NCBI GenBank assembly: GCA_034429275.1
Contig: DAOUFU010000133.1
Location: 1-64,000 of the forward strand
Direction: 5' to 3'
DNA from: DAOUFU01 sp034429275
Lineage (GTDB): Bacteria; Chloroflexota; Anaerolineae; Aggregatilineales; Aggregatilineaceae
Length of the DNA: 64,000 bases
The notes below the pieces were generated by a model. It did no database searches. It saw only the letters and a list, made by a program, of their open reading frames with translations, and was not told the DNA's origin. The translations under genes and the position numbers were made by a program. Of the stretch, positions 28,272 to 36,743 are shown in pieces; the stretch's first letter is position 1; the number at the start of each line of letters is the position of its first letter.

Positions 28272-28313
28272 AAGGGCCAGGCGTTGGCGGTGATTGCACA
28301 ACGTCTGGCCCTT
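28272..28313. terminator. Bidirectional hairpin between convergent genes
   Basis: AAGGGCCAGGCGTTG (28272-28286) pairs with CAACGTCTGGCCCTT (28299-28313) with one G-T pair, loop 12. It lies between the convergent hydrolase and beta-propeller genes. Minus-strand tail is CTCGTTTTCC; plus-strand tail is GATGATTCG. Confidence 0.6.
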
Positions 28314-28339
28314 GATGATTCGCCGGGTGACTAAATGCG

Positions 28340-30370
28340 TCATCCTGCCGAAGCAGGGCTGATCGGCGCGAAAGTTGGCTGGCCGCTGTAGGCCAGCAAG
28401 TGCGCAATCGGGCTGCCAGTGGGCAGCCAATACAGCGCAGGAGTCGGGCGGCTCATCGTCAGCGCGAACGGCTCATACTGGCCCACGACCGCCTGGACCC
28501 AATCCCCGGCGGCGGGCACATGGCTGAACAACAAGCCGCTGCCATCCGGTGCGGGCATGATTCGCCCGATGCCGCGCCCGGTGCCCTGCCAAAGGTCCGT
28601 TGCAGCAGCCGAGGCCAGGTCGATCCGCCGCAGGTGCACATCATACACTCCGGCTGCTACCGGCCAGCCGCCCAACTGCGCCGCGCCTGCCTCGGCCAGG
28701 GCCGGATCGTCCGCCTCTACCGTGTCGATCAGGGTGGCGGCGGCATAGTAGAGCGCGCTGCCGTCTGGCGACCAGGCCAGCGCACCCGCTCCCGCGCCCA
28801 GCTTGAGATCGCTGCGCTGCCACGCGCCAAAATCCAGCACTGCGATCCCCTCTGCGCCGCGCGCTGCGAACCGCTGCCCATCCGGGGCCAGCGCACCGCC
28901 GCGCAGGTCCGCGCCCAGCTCAATCACCCGGTTCGCCGCCGGGTCGAGATAGCTCAGCCCGCCAGCGCAGCCCGACGAAACCAGGAAGCGATCCTCCGCC
29001 AGCCAGACCAGGGTGTTGGGGGCTTCGGAGACGGCCCCTTCACGGGCCAGCAGGGTATCCGCCGGGTCAAAAAGCCGCTGTTCGACCGGGCAGTTTTCGG
29101 CATAGGTGAAGGTCGCCAGCACTTCGGCCTGGCCGCCTTCGGCGGGCACGGCGCGGATTTCGAGCGTGCGCACGGCGGGATCGGCATCTTCGATGGCGGC
29201 GGCAAAGGCGACCCACTGGCCGTCGGGACGCCACGCGGGCGGGAAAGTCGGGTCGATGCCTTCGGCCAGGCGCTTGGCCGATTTTCCCTCGAAGGCGTGG
29301 AAGCCGCGCAACTGCGCCGCGGTGACGTTGATATAGGCGAGGTGCAGGCCGTCCGGTGAGAAGGTCAGGTAGCGGTTATCCTGCAGCGGAAGATTGGTCA
29401 CGCTGCGGCCCGGCAGATCGTTGAGCACGCCCACAAATACATCATCCGAGAACAGGTGGGCGAGCGGCAGCGGCGGCAGGCTGAGCGTCGATGCGGTGCC
29501 GGGCTGCGTGTTGGTCGCGCTGCCGGAAGCAGCGGGCGCGGGCAGCGTGCCCGCCCCGGCGAACTGGGCCAGCATGTTCGCCAGCGGTTGATCCCACGTG
29601 GGCAGATCGTCCACCAGCGCCCACTGCTCGACGCGGTAGGCGCGGCCATATTCGACGAATGCGGCCACATAGCGGCGCTGCGCCAGGCCGTTGCAGGTGG
29701 CCTCGACCCGCGTGACACGCCCGAACGACCCCACCGGCACGCGGTTGGCGGGTGCATCCGTCTGCCCGGCGGCCTGCAGCGCCTCGGTGATCAGCGAATC
29801 GGGGGTGGCGCTGCTGGCGACCTGGCCCAGGATCGTCACGCGCATTCCCGGCAGCGTGCAGTCTTCGCTGTTCTGCGATGCGAACAACACGCTGCGCCCA
29901 TCAGCAGAGGGATAATCGAGCCAGGATTCGGGCACCAGCACTTCAAATTCCTGCGCGCGGAAGCGCACGAGGCGCACTTCTGGGCCGACATTCAGCGCGC
30001 TGCACAACACCTTGATCGCCCCGGTCAAGTCGCTGTGGACGATGTAGCGCACCTGGTTGTCGAACTGGAACGACCATTCATACCCGTGATAGGTGCCGGG
30101 TGTATAGCTCTGGCCTTCGACCGGGCAGCCCAGGCTGCTGTCGGGCCAACTGGTGCCCAGGTAGGTATATTCGGTCAGGATCAGCGAGGGCTTGTTCAGT
30201 TCCTTGAGCAGCCAGTCGAGCACCTGTCGGCGCAGCAGGTCCAGGTCGGTCTGGGCGGCGGCAGGTGTGGGGGCGATCAGCGCCGCGACGATCTGGGCCG
30301 CCAGCAGGCACGCCGCCACCAGCAAGATGACTCCGGCCCGGCGGCGAAGAGGATGGAAACGAACGATCAT
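28340..30370 (-). CDS. Secreted TolB/WD40-like beta-propeller protein
   Basis: The 676-residue protein has a signal peptide (residues 1-38, AGVILLVAACLLAAQIVAAL then PAAAQ). An N-terminal domain follows (about 40-290: LNKPSLILTEYTYLGTSWPD; CTLPGMRVTILGQV), then a C-terminal propeller (about 320-676) with TolB-like blades: RYLTFSPDGLHLAYINV, PPAWRPDGQWVAFAAAI, GALAPDGQRFAARG, GALAWSPDGSALYYAAA, RIMPAPDGSGLLFSHV. Such propellers act as extracellular interaction or sensor modules. Start at 30370 follows AGGAG. No lipobox. Function unknown. Confidence 0.78.
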   Translation of the reverse strand: MIVRFHPLRRRAGVILLVAACLLAAQIVAALIAPTPAAAQTDLDLLRRQVLDWLLKELNKPSLILTEYTYLGTSWPDSSLGCPVEGQSYTPGTYHGYEWSFQFDNQVRYIVHSDLTGAIKVLCSALNVGPEVRLVRFRAQEFEVLVPESWLDYPSADGRSVLFASQNSEDCTLPGMRVTILGQVASSATPDSLITEALQAAGQTDAPANRVPVGSFGRVTRVEATCNGLAQRRYVAAFVEYGRAYRVEQWALVDDLPTWDQPLANMLAQFAGAGTLPAPAASGSATNTQPGTASTLSLPPLPLAHLFSDDVFVGVLNDLPGRSVTNLPLQDNRYLTFSPDGLHLAYINVTAAQLRGFHAFEGKSAKRLAEGIDPTFPPAWRPDGQWVAFAAAIEDADPAVRTLEIRAVPAEGGQAEVLATFTYAENCPVEQRLFDPADTLLAREGAVSEAPNTLVWLAEDRFLVSSGCAGGLSYLDPAANRVIELGADLRGGALAPDGQRFAARGAEGIAVLDFGAWQRSDLKLGAGAGALAWSPDGSALYYAAATLIDTVEADDPALAEAGAAQLGGWPVAAGVYDVHLRRIDLASAAATDLWQGTGRGIGRIMPAPDGSGLLFSHVPAAGDWVQAVVGQYEPFALTMSRPTPALYWLPTGSPIAHLLAYSGQPTFAPISPASAG

Positions 30371-30489
30371 GCGTACTCCTGCGGTTGTTCGGTGAGAAGT
30401 GATGCCAGGGCAAGCATACCGCCGGGGGCGCAGAATGTCCACCCGGCGGCGAAGAGCGGTGGTCATGCGCAGGAAAAGCGGCGGCGCGA

Positions 30490-31173
30490 TCAGGTGCGGC
30501 GGCCCAGGAAAAGATCTGCCAGACCGTAAAACGAGCCGATGCTGTAGCGGGTCTGGATGGTGGGGTCATCGGGCATGAAGGCGACGGTCGCCACGCCGAG
30601 CGCGGCAGCTTGCAGCAGTTCCTCAGAGTCGTGCCCCACATAGGCCGCGCTGCTCGCCTCTACGCCGAGCTGATGCAGTGCCCGCGCGATCAGGCCGCCG
30701 GGGGTAGTCACGTGCCCATAATCGGGCGAGGCGAGGAAGACCGTCCACAGGCCGGGCGAGAGGCCACGCTGGGCCAGCCAGGCGATCTTGGTCCCGGCAG
30801 GATGTGCCGTGAAGGACACCGTGCCCAGCCGGTATCCTGCCGCCTGCAGACGCTCCAGGGTCTCGCCCACGCCGGGGAATAACTCGATGTCGGCGGCATC
30901 TTCGAGCAGGGCGGCGCGTCCTCGTTCGAGCAGTTCCGGCCCGCTAACGCCGTGCACGCGCAGCAGCGCATCATAGAAGACTTCGCGGGTGATGCGCGCG
31001 CTTTGTACGTCGGTGCGGGCGGCACGCATGGCGCGCTCGACCACAAAATTGTCGCGGGGGGTGTATCCGTGCGCCTCCAAGAATGCGACCAGCCTGCGCT
31101 GACCGCGCGGGCGATGGTAGAGCACGCCGTCAGTATCCAGCAAAATCGCCGAAATGGAAGGGGTGACCGTCAT
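30490..31173 (-). CDS. HAD-superfamily hydrolase, motif III lysine not obvious
   Basis: This 227-residue protein has a HAD motif I variant (ILLDTDGVLYHRPRG, nucleophile Asp in LDTDGV). A helical cap follows at about 25-90, then motif II in LGTVSFTAHPAG (Thr/Ser) and the motif IV-like VGHDSEELLQAAALG. The motif III Lys normally found in a xKPxP stretch is replaced here by HVTTPGGLIARAL, so catalysis needs testing. HAD proteins include phosphatases and dehalogenases. It lies upstream of the propeller gene on the same strand (119-base gap). Confidence 0.8.
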   Translation of the reverse strand: MTVTPSISAILLDTDGVLYHRPRGQRRLVAFLEAHGYTPRDNFVVERAMRAARTDVQSARITREVFYDALLRVHGVSGPELLERGRAALLEDAADIELFPGVGETLERLQAAGYRLGTVSFTAHPAGTKIAWLAQRGLSPGLWTVFLASPDYGHVTTPGGLIARALHQLGVEASSAAYVGHDSEELLQAAALGVATVAFMPDDPTIQTRYSIGSFYGLADLFLGRRT

Positions 31174-31239
31174 TGCGTGATCATTCCTGGTTCAGGTGCG
31201 CCCTGGATGGGACGCATCAGCCACCGCTGCTGCCCATTG

Positions 31240-32316
31240 CTAAGAGTATACCAAAGCCGCTTCGAGGACGTGGTAACGCCCCGTATCGACGACGGTTGTC
31301 ACACTGCCGAAAGCGGCCTGCATGAGCCGCTCGTAGGCCAGGAAACGATTGGCGACCAGCCTCAGCCGCCCACCGGGGTTCAGATGCTGCGGCGCTTCAC
31401 GGATCAGGCGGGCCGTCACACTGGTCGAGACATCCACACCCTGGTGAAAGGGCGGGTTGGAGAGTATCAGGTCGAAGCGGCGGTCATCCAGCGCGCTGAA
31501 TACGTCGCTGGGCAGCACCGTGCAGCGCGCTTCCAGTTCGTTTGCCCGCACTGAGGCTCGCGCACAACGCACCGCCAGCAGGTCGTCATCGACCATCGTC
31601 ACGCGCGCTCCGGCCCGCGCCGCCGCCAGCCCGATGATTCCGTAGCCGCAGCCCAGGTCGAGCACTTCCGTTTCCGGCTCCACTCCCAGGTGATCGAGCA
31701 GCAGGGCTGTGCCGTCGTCGAGGTGCTCCCACGAAAACACGCCCGGCTGCGTCACAAGCTGGTAGGCGGCTTCGGGCCGCCGGACGACCCGAAGCTGGAC
31801 CTGCCAGGGGGCAGGCGTCTCCCAATCGGGCGGCTGCGTCAGCGCTGCCGGGCAGGTCGCCATCGCCAACCGGCAGCCGCTCCGATATCCCAACACTGGC
31901 GCAGCACCAAACAGCGCCGTCGCGTCTTTGATGGCCGATTTTGCGCCCGATGCATTCGGCCCGGCCAGGTAGATCGGCGCACCCGGATTCAGCGAGCGCC
32001 CCACCGTCCACAGGGTGGCGCGGGCCACGCTGCGTCCTTTCGGCAGCTCAACCAATGCCGCATCGGAGAAGCCGAGCCGGATGGGGTCGGGGTAGACGTC
32101 TTCGCATGCCTTCACGCCGGGCAGCCGTGCCAGGCGGCTGAGGGCACTGTGCGAGGAATGCAGCGCCGTCACGCGCCCCTCCGGCCCGACCCCATCGACC
32201 AGCCAGCGCGCCAGCGCCGGATCGTCGTTGTGCAGCAGCAGCACGGCGGAACCGGGAGCGACTGCTGCAAAGGTGGTGAACAGGTCAGTGATGGGCGCGA
32301 GCGCCGAACGAGGCAT
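31240..32316 (-). CDS. RsmC/RlmG-like class I rRNA methyltransferase
   Basis: The 358-residue protein has a degenerate N-terminal methyltransferase-like half (residues 1-170) and an active C-terminal Rossmann domain: SAM motif I EVLDLGCGYGIIGLAAARAG (about 205-224), acidic motif II VTMVDDDLLAV and the catalytic NPPF motif in LILSNPPFHQGVDV. This double-domain plan with NPPFHxG is that of the 16S/23S rRNA guanine-N2 methyltransferases RsmC and RlmG. Which guanosine is modified cannot be settled here. The next gene on the minus strand (32337-32687) ends 20 bases upstream. Confidence 0.85.
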   Translation of the reverse strand: MPRSALAPITDLFTTFAAVAPGSAVLLLHNDDPALARWLVDGVGPEGRVTALHSSHSALSRLARLPGVKACEDVYPDPIRLGFSDAALVELPKGRSVARATLWTVGRSLNPGAPIYLAGPNASGAKSAIKDATALFGAAPVLGYRSGCRLAMATCPAALTQPPDWETPAPWQVQLRVVRRPEAAYQLVTQPGVFSWEHLDDGTALLLDHLGVEPETEVLDLGCGYGIIGLAAARAGARVTMVDDDLLAVRCARASVRANELEARCTVLPSDVFSALDDRRFDLILSNPPFHQGVDVSTSVTARLIREAPQHLNPGGRLRLVANRFLAYERLMQAAFGSVTTVVDTGRYHVLEAALVYS

Positions 32317-32336
32317 TCAGACTCCTTCCGTGCGCC

Positions 32337-32687
32337 TCAGGCGCTGCCACGCAGCCAGGGCGGTTGGCGATCCGGTGGGCGACTGGCGGGCTGATCGTCG
32401 GCGGCTTCGCGGCCTGCGATCACGTCGATAACCAGCCGCTCACCCTGCGCCGAGACCAGGTGCAGCAGGTCACCCGGCCCCAGCGTGGATTGGATGGCAG
32501 GGATTTGTGCGCGGAATGCCTCTGCCTGGACAATGACGACCTCTGCACCTGGCGTTGTATCAAGCGGGTGCAGGTGGCAGGTTTTGAGCACAGCGTGCAG
32601 CGCTGCCCGCCGCTCTGATGCGCCGGGATCGGGCAGCAGCGCGATCCACAACAGGCTGCGATCCGCTTTGATGGGAGGTAACCGCAT
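32337..32687 (-). CDS. Small hypothetical cytoplasmic protein
   Basis: The 116-residue protein starts at ATG 32687, seven bases after CAGGAG. The text (RSLLWIALLPDPGASERRAA, VVIVQAEAFRAQIPAIQ, GDLLHLVSAQGERLVIDVIA) suggests an alternating alpha/beta soluble protein with a proline-rich tail (SRPPDRQPPW). I do not recognise it. It sits 16 bases downstream of the Pro-rich gene and 20 bases upstream of the methyltransferase, so it is part of a minus-strand group 34.3-31.2 kb. Confidence 0.6.
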   Translation of the reverse strand: MRLPPIKADRSLLWIALLPDPGASERRAALHAVLKTCHLHPLDTTPGAEVVIVQAEAFRAQIPAIQSTLGPGDLLHLVSAQGERLVIDVIAGREAADDQPASRPPDRQPPWLRGSA

Positions 32688-32703
32688 CAGTTTCTCCTGG
32701 GTG

Positions 32704-34269
32704 TCATGCCGATTGAGCGGAAGGGTCCGGGTCACCGCTCTCGGCCCGGCCAGGCGGGTCCACCGGGCCAGGATTGTTCTCCGCAGCATCCGGTTTGGGC
32801 CCCACCGGGCCATTCGCATCTGCCGAATCGGGCCTGGTTTGTACCGGATCGCCCGATGGAGTCTCCGAAGACTCGGCTTTCCAGGCGTTCTGCACGGATA
32901 GAATCTCACCCAGGCGCGGCGTAGGCGCGGGGGTTGGCCCGGCCATCACCGGCCCCGCTTCCGTCATGGGCACGCGCGGGGGAACCGTGCCCGGCTCCGG
33001 TAGTTCGGGGGTGTGAGGAGGCGGCGCGGCCACGGTATCCGCCAGGCGCGGTTCGGGGAGCGGCGGTTTGGGCACGGCAGATGTTGGCGTTGCGGGTGAT
33101 GGCGCTGCGGGCGTTGTCGCAGCAGGTTTTGGTGTTGCGGGTGATGGCGCGGCAGGTGATGGCGTTGCGGGCGATGGCGCAGCGGGTGATGGCACGGCAG
33201 ATTTTGGTGTTGCGGGTGATGGCGTTGGCGCAGGCTGTGAGGGCTGGGCAGCGCTGGCTGTAACCTCGCGCGGCGGGGCAGGCGGGCGCGTATCCGGCCC
33301 AAAAACGGTCGGCGGCAGCGGGAAATGAGACGGGCGCGCGCTGGCCGGGCGCGGCGGCGTGGGTTCGCTGGCCTCGGGTACCGAGGGCGGCTTGAGCACC
33401 GGGGTATCCGGGGCGGGCCGGACCTCGCTGGTGATCGGTTTGCTGATGGGCTTGCTGGCGGGGCGAGCGGTCTTGCCCAACAGGTCGCCTTCCGAGATCA
33501 CCTGGGTCACCGAGGACTGCTGGGTGGCTGCGCGCGATGCCCCTGGAACCAGCGGGCCGGTTCCCGGCAGTGCGGGGATCAGGGCTTCGAGCGAGGGCAG
33601 CGGGCCGCGCTTGGCACCTGCGCGCCAGATGAAAAACACAAATTCGCCGTGATGCTCGGTTGAATGGAGCAACAGCTCGCTGCCGTTCATGCGGACAAAG
33701 TCGCGCGCCATCGACAGCTCGAAGACGGCATCCCTCGCGCGCCAGTGGTCGCCAAAGCTGGCCAGCAGGTCATCAAAAGTGGGCGGCAGCGGCTTGACGC
33801 GCGAAAACTTGATGCGGAACCACATCCCGCGCGGCTGCGACTCCATCTCCAGCCGGACATTCGCGCCCTGGGTGAAGGCCGCCGAATAGAGCAGCAGCAG
33901 CGCTTCCTGCAAGGTTTCCTGGTTGGCGTGAAGCACGGGATCGCCTTCGACCACGGGGACGGCGCTCAACTGGAGCTGGTGGCTCAGCCAGGCCAGCAGG
34001 GTATTCACCTGAAAGGGGCGGATGGCGCGTTCGGGGATAGTCTCGCCCATTTTGTAGCGCAGCAGGTATTCCCAGGCGGTGAACAGGTTGATCACGCTGG
34101 AGACTTTGGTGGTTGCGCGCTCGCGCCAGTAAGTCGGGGATTGGCCGCCCGCGCCGGGAATGTCGCTCAGCGCCACTGCCGACAGGGCCGCGTTCAATGA
34201 GTCGGCTACCCGTTTGTAGATCAAGAACTGGATATCGGCCAGGGCCTGCCAATCGGGTTCGCGCAACAT
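32704..34269 (-). CDS. HATPase-like N-domain with long Pro/Ala-rich tail
   Basis: The 521-residue protein has a globular first 215 residues. The text ETLQEALLLLYSAAFTQGAN and LEMESQPRGMWFRIKFSRVK, then FELSMARDFVRMNGSELLLH, resembles a histidine-kinase ATPase fold with its N box degraded. No phosphorylatable His or G boxes are evident, so ATP binding is doubtful. Residues about 270-521 are low-complexity Pro/Ser/Ala/Thr, including tandem PSPATP/PSPAAP units. Such tails are seen in proteins that span wall or form flexible tethers, but no signal peptide is present. The start at 34269 is supported by normal composition; a kinase function is not claimed. Confidence 0.65.
   Translation of the reverse strand: MLREPDWQALADIQFLIYKRVADSLNAALSAVALSDIPGAGGQSPTYWRERATTKVSSVINLFTAWEYLLRYKMGETIPERAIRPFQVNTLLAWLSHQLQLSAVPVVEGDPVLHANQETLQEALLLLYSAAFTQGANVRLEMESQPRGMWFRIKFSRVKPLPPTFDDLLASFGDHWRARDAVFELSMARDFVRMNGSELLLHSTEHHGEFVFFIWRAGAKRGPLPSLEALIPALPGTGPLVPGASRAATQQSSVTQVISEGDLLGKTARPASKPISKPITSEVRPAPDTPVLKPPSVPEASEPTPPRPASARPSHFPLPPTVFGPDTRPPAPPREVTASAAQPSQPAPTPSPATPKSAVPSPAAPSPATPSPAAPSPATPKPAATTPAAPSPATPTSAVPKPPLPEPRLADTVAAPPPHTPELPEPGTVPPRVPMTEAGPVMAGPTPAPTPRLGEILSVQNAWKAESSETPSGDPVQTRPDSADANGPVGPKPDAAENNPGPVDPPGRAESGDPDPSAQSA
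33075..33240 (-). repeat. Degenerate 15-bp coding repeats for PSPA(T/A)P units
   Basis: Repeated GGTGATGGCGYKGCG-like units on the plus strand encode the Pro/Ala repeats of the HATPase-like protein. Expansion is by multiples of three bases and keeps the frame. Confidence 0.8.
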
Positions 34270-34339
34270 GCCAACCTACGCTTTCATGACTGTCCGGTGC
34301 GAGACACCAGGACAACATGGTGCCCGGCGGATGGTCGGA

Positions 34340-34699
34340 TCACACGCTTTCGACGGCCAGGCCCACCAGCGCTGCCGGCGTACCCGCCTGCTTAAAGTAG
34401 CGCCGCACATCGGCCTGGGCACGCTGGAACAACGCCACCAATTCGGCATCCGTCTCTTTGGCGCGGCGCAGCGTTTGCAGTGAGCACATGCTGCACCCGC
34501 GCATGGCCCGGTAGCTGTCGGTTTCGCACGCCATACAGCCGTTGAGGCGGATCATCATCAGCATGAAGGACAACACATCTTCGTGTGTTTCCGGCAGGCT
34601 GGCGACACGATCCACCAGGGCGCGCCATTCGTCGCCGCGCGCATCGCGCAATCGCGAAATGGCATAATGTGGAAACAAGAGTTCGTTTTTGGTATACAT
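34340..34699 (-). CDS. Small protein with two CxxC motifs
   Basis: The 119-residue helical protein contains GCMACETDSYRAMRGCSMC at about residues 54-72, two CxxC pairs 12 residues apart with a conserved acidic/aromatic spacer, fit for a zinc or iron-sulfur site. The rest (ISRLRDARGDEWRALVDRVA; FQRAQADVRRYFKQAG) is helical. There is no signal peptide. Its role is unknown. It precedes the HATPase-like gene by 70 bases on the same strand. Confidence 0.7.
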   Translation of the reverse strand: MYTKNELLFPHYAISRLRDARGDEWRALVDRVASLPETHEDVLSFMLMMIRLNGCMACETDSYRAMRGCSMCSLQTLRRAKETDAELVALFQRAQADVRRYFKQAGTPAALVGLAVESV

Positions 34700-35043
34700 C
34701 CCACCCGATCCTTTAAACGCTGCCTTTACCCCACACCGCGATTCAGCGCGGCGGACCCACCGGCAGCCTTTTCAGGCTCCCCAAAAAGAAACCTGCCTTT
34801 TGCATACCCATTATGATAGCGTACTCCAGGCCGCTAAATGGTTATAATTGCGTTTGTCCGGCGGCTGGATGATGCGCTGATATGCCACATTCTATCCCAG
34901 TGTTAACTCTGATTCAATAACATTTTAACTTTGCGCACCTATGGCCTGTCGGGCGTTGGGCGATTGGCGCGAGAGGTGCAACCGGGTATTATTGGGGGCC
35001 ACACCCGGCTGAGCCTGTTCCACCCTTGCCGAAGGACAGCGCC
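34700..35043. other. Divergent intergenic region, 344 bases
   Basis: The stretch lies between the CxxC protein (minus) and the DUF4919 gene (plus). It is AT-richer than its surroundings. A TATAAT is at 34843-34848 (plus strand) but has only a weak -35; the minus strand offers CATAAT near 34811-34816. A short inverted motif GGCAGCCTTTTCAGGCTCC near 34760-34780 is weak. I see no RNA or small gene. Confidence 0.5.
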
Positions 35044-35604
35044 ATGACTTACCGCGAAATGCTCGCTCTCGCCCAGCAGAACCCCCAGGATGCCGACTTT
35101 CACGCGCTGCGCATGGCCTACACCCGCTCAGCCGAATATGCGCCGTACAGCCACGATGCCGAACGCGTGGCGACGCTTGGGCGCGCCTTGCGGGCCGGCG
35201 ATCTCGCCGCCGCGCTCGAAGCTTCGCTGGCCCTGCTCGACTGGAATTACCTGGATATCGAAGCGCACATGGCCGCCGATTATGTCTACACCAGCCTGGG
35301 CGACGAAACGGAATCGGCCTATCACCGGGCCTTTGCCAGAGGGCTGAGCGCCGCGATCCTGGCGACCGGCGATGGTCATGGGCCGGGCGGCGCGTTCATC
35401 GTGATCAGCGTGCCTGAAGAATATACGGTGCTGCGCGTCCTGGGCTTGAGGGCTATTCAGCAGGCCCTGCACCAGATCGACGGTCACTGGTTCGACGTGG
35501 TCGATGTGCAGCACCGCACCACCGGGGCATCGATGCAGGTGTACTTCAATGTGGACCTGCCGCGCGGCTGGCTTTCGGACCACGCGGAAAATTCGCCGGA
35601 ATGA
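35044..35604 (+). CDS. DUF4919 family protein
   Basis: The 186-residue protein starts at ATG 35044, seven bases after GAAGGA; an earlier in-frame ATG at 35026 has no ribosome site. It carries the DUF4919 layout: an N-terminal YREMLALAQQ helix, the DADFHALRMAYTRSAEYAPY block, helical repeats, then ILATGDGHGPGGAFIVISVP and a C-terminal VYFNVDLP. Function of the family is unknown. No signal peptide is visible, so it may be cytoplasmic here. Confidence 0.75.
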   Translation: MTYREMLALAQQNPQDADFHALRMAYTRSAEYAPYSHDAERVATLGRALRAGDLAAALEASLALLDWNYLDIEAHMAADYVYTSLGDETESAYHRAFARGLSAAILATGDGHGPGGAFIVISVPEEYTVLRVLGLRAIQQALHQIDGHWFDVVDVQHRTTGASMQVYFNVDLPRGWLSDHAENSPE

Positions 35605-35614
35605 AGGCCTGCGA

Positions 35615-36457
35615 TCAATGTTCGTGTGCGGCGCGACGGGCTTCGTCGCGCTGCTGGCGGTCGAACAGGGTTGTTGGCTGGTGACCCGGCGGCAGCACAA
35701 CGATGTCGGACAGCACTTCGCGCACATCCTCGACCGTCATCACCGCGGTGAGGATGCGTACACGTTCCTCGCGGCTGCGCGCGCTGCCGCGCACGATCAC
35801 CATGTCCGGCGATTCCACCACCACCTCGATATAGCCGTCTGGAATGCCCGCCTGGTCAAGTGCTGCGTAAATCTTGTCCTCGATGGCGATCAAGGGGTCT
35901 GCAGAATTGGTGCTGATGGCATGGCGGGCCAGTTCGGGCAGTTCCGTGCCCGGAGTCGTGCTGACAGGCTGCCAGGGGCGGAGGTGGCCGTCTTCCCGAT
36001 GGTTGTCTTCGTCCTCGTTGATCTGCACGCGCGGACCGGGCAGCCCGATGACCGACTGGCCGTTGGGGATCGCTCGCATCCAGTTCTGGTAACGCAGCAG
36101 CAGCGAGTTCAACAGGGCGTAGCGGGTTTCGGTCTCCCAATAATTTTTGGGTGCAGGGCTGCCCCGCCGCCATACCCCGATCAGCGATTCATGTGCCTGG
36201 CGTGCTTCGTCAAGCTGGTGCATGAGCAGCGCTTCGAGTGAAGGCGGGTTCTCGGTGCTGGTATGCTGCTTGACCAGGAAATCGAGCAGGGCGCGCTCGC
36301 TCTCGGCGGTGGCCAGCATATCGTGCAGGCATTCTTCTTCCAGGGGGCTGTGGGTTGTCTCCAGCGCGTTTTTGGCGCGGGATATCTTCAGATGCACCTG
36401 GGAGCACTGGTCCCACAAAAACGCCAGTTCGTGCTGCAAGCGCTGTTTTTCGTCCAT
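35615..36457 (-). CDS. Coiled-coil protein with BON-like C-terminal domain
   Basis: The 280-residue protein has a long helical N-terminus (residues 1-120, QRLQHELAFLWDQCSQVHLK; LHDMLATAESERALLDFLVK). A linker follows with the text GLPGPRVQINEDED. Residues about 195-265 resemble a BON domain (IEDKIYAALDQAGIPDGYIE, VVESPDMVIVRGSARSREER, LTAVMTVEDVREVLSDIVV), a fold that binds phospholipid or interacts at membranes. No signal peptide. The ATG at 36457 is eight bases after GGAG. It converges on the DUF4919 gene with 10 bases between. Confidence 0.7.
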   Translation of the reverse strand: MDEKQRLQHELAFLWDQCSQVHLKISRAKNALETTHSPLEEECLHDMLATAESERALLDFLVKQHTSTENPPSLEALLMHQLDEARQAHESLIGVWRRGSPAPKNYWETETRYALLNSLLLRYQNWMRAIPNGQSVIGLPGPRVQINEDEDNHREDGHLRPWQPVSTTPGTELPELARHAISTNSADPLIAIEDKIYAALDQAGIPDGYIEVVVESPDMVIVRGSARSREERVRILTAVMTVEDVREVLSDIVVLPPGHQPTTLFDRQQRDEARRAAHEH

Positions 36458-36743
36458 CACACACACTCCATGGGGCAATCATCCCACTGATGAGAATCTC
36501 CGCAGGGATGCCGCCCCCCTTTCGATATTCGCAGCACGCGCAGAATTTCTCCGGCAAAATCCTTTTCATTTTAACACCTGGCGCTGCTGACGGGGTAATG
36601 ATCGGTCCTATGCTATACTCGTACACAGGCCGAAGGTCTGCCTGCCAGAGTCACCTAATGTTTGGGGACTCTGGGGCGACCCGCTCTGCCGATAATAAAG
36701 GTGAGATGTTGTGAGGGGTTTGCGTGACGAGAAGGACCGGATC
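36458..36743. other. Divergent promoter region with a hairpin leader
   Basis: The -10 box TATACT (36614-36619) faces the LSDAT gene and implies a leader of about 118 nt. The leader contains CCAGAGTC/GACTCTGG (36645-36652 with 36667-36674, loop 14). It matches no riboswitch consensus I know. The region also holds the start signals of the minus-strand BON-like gene. Confidence 0.5.
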
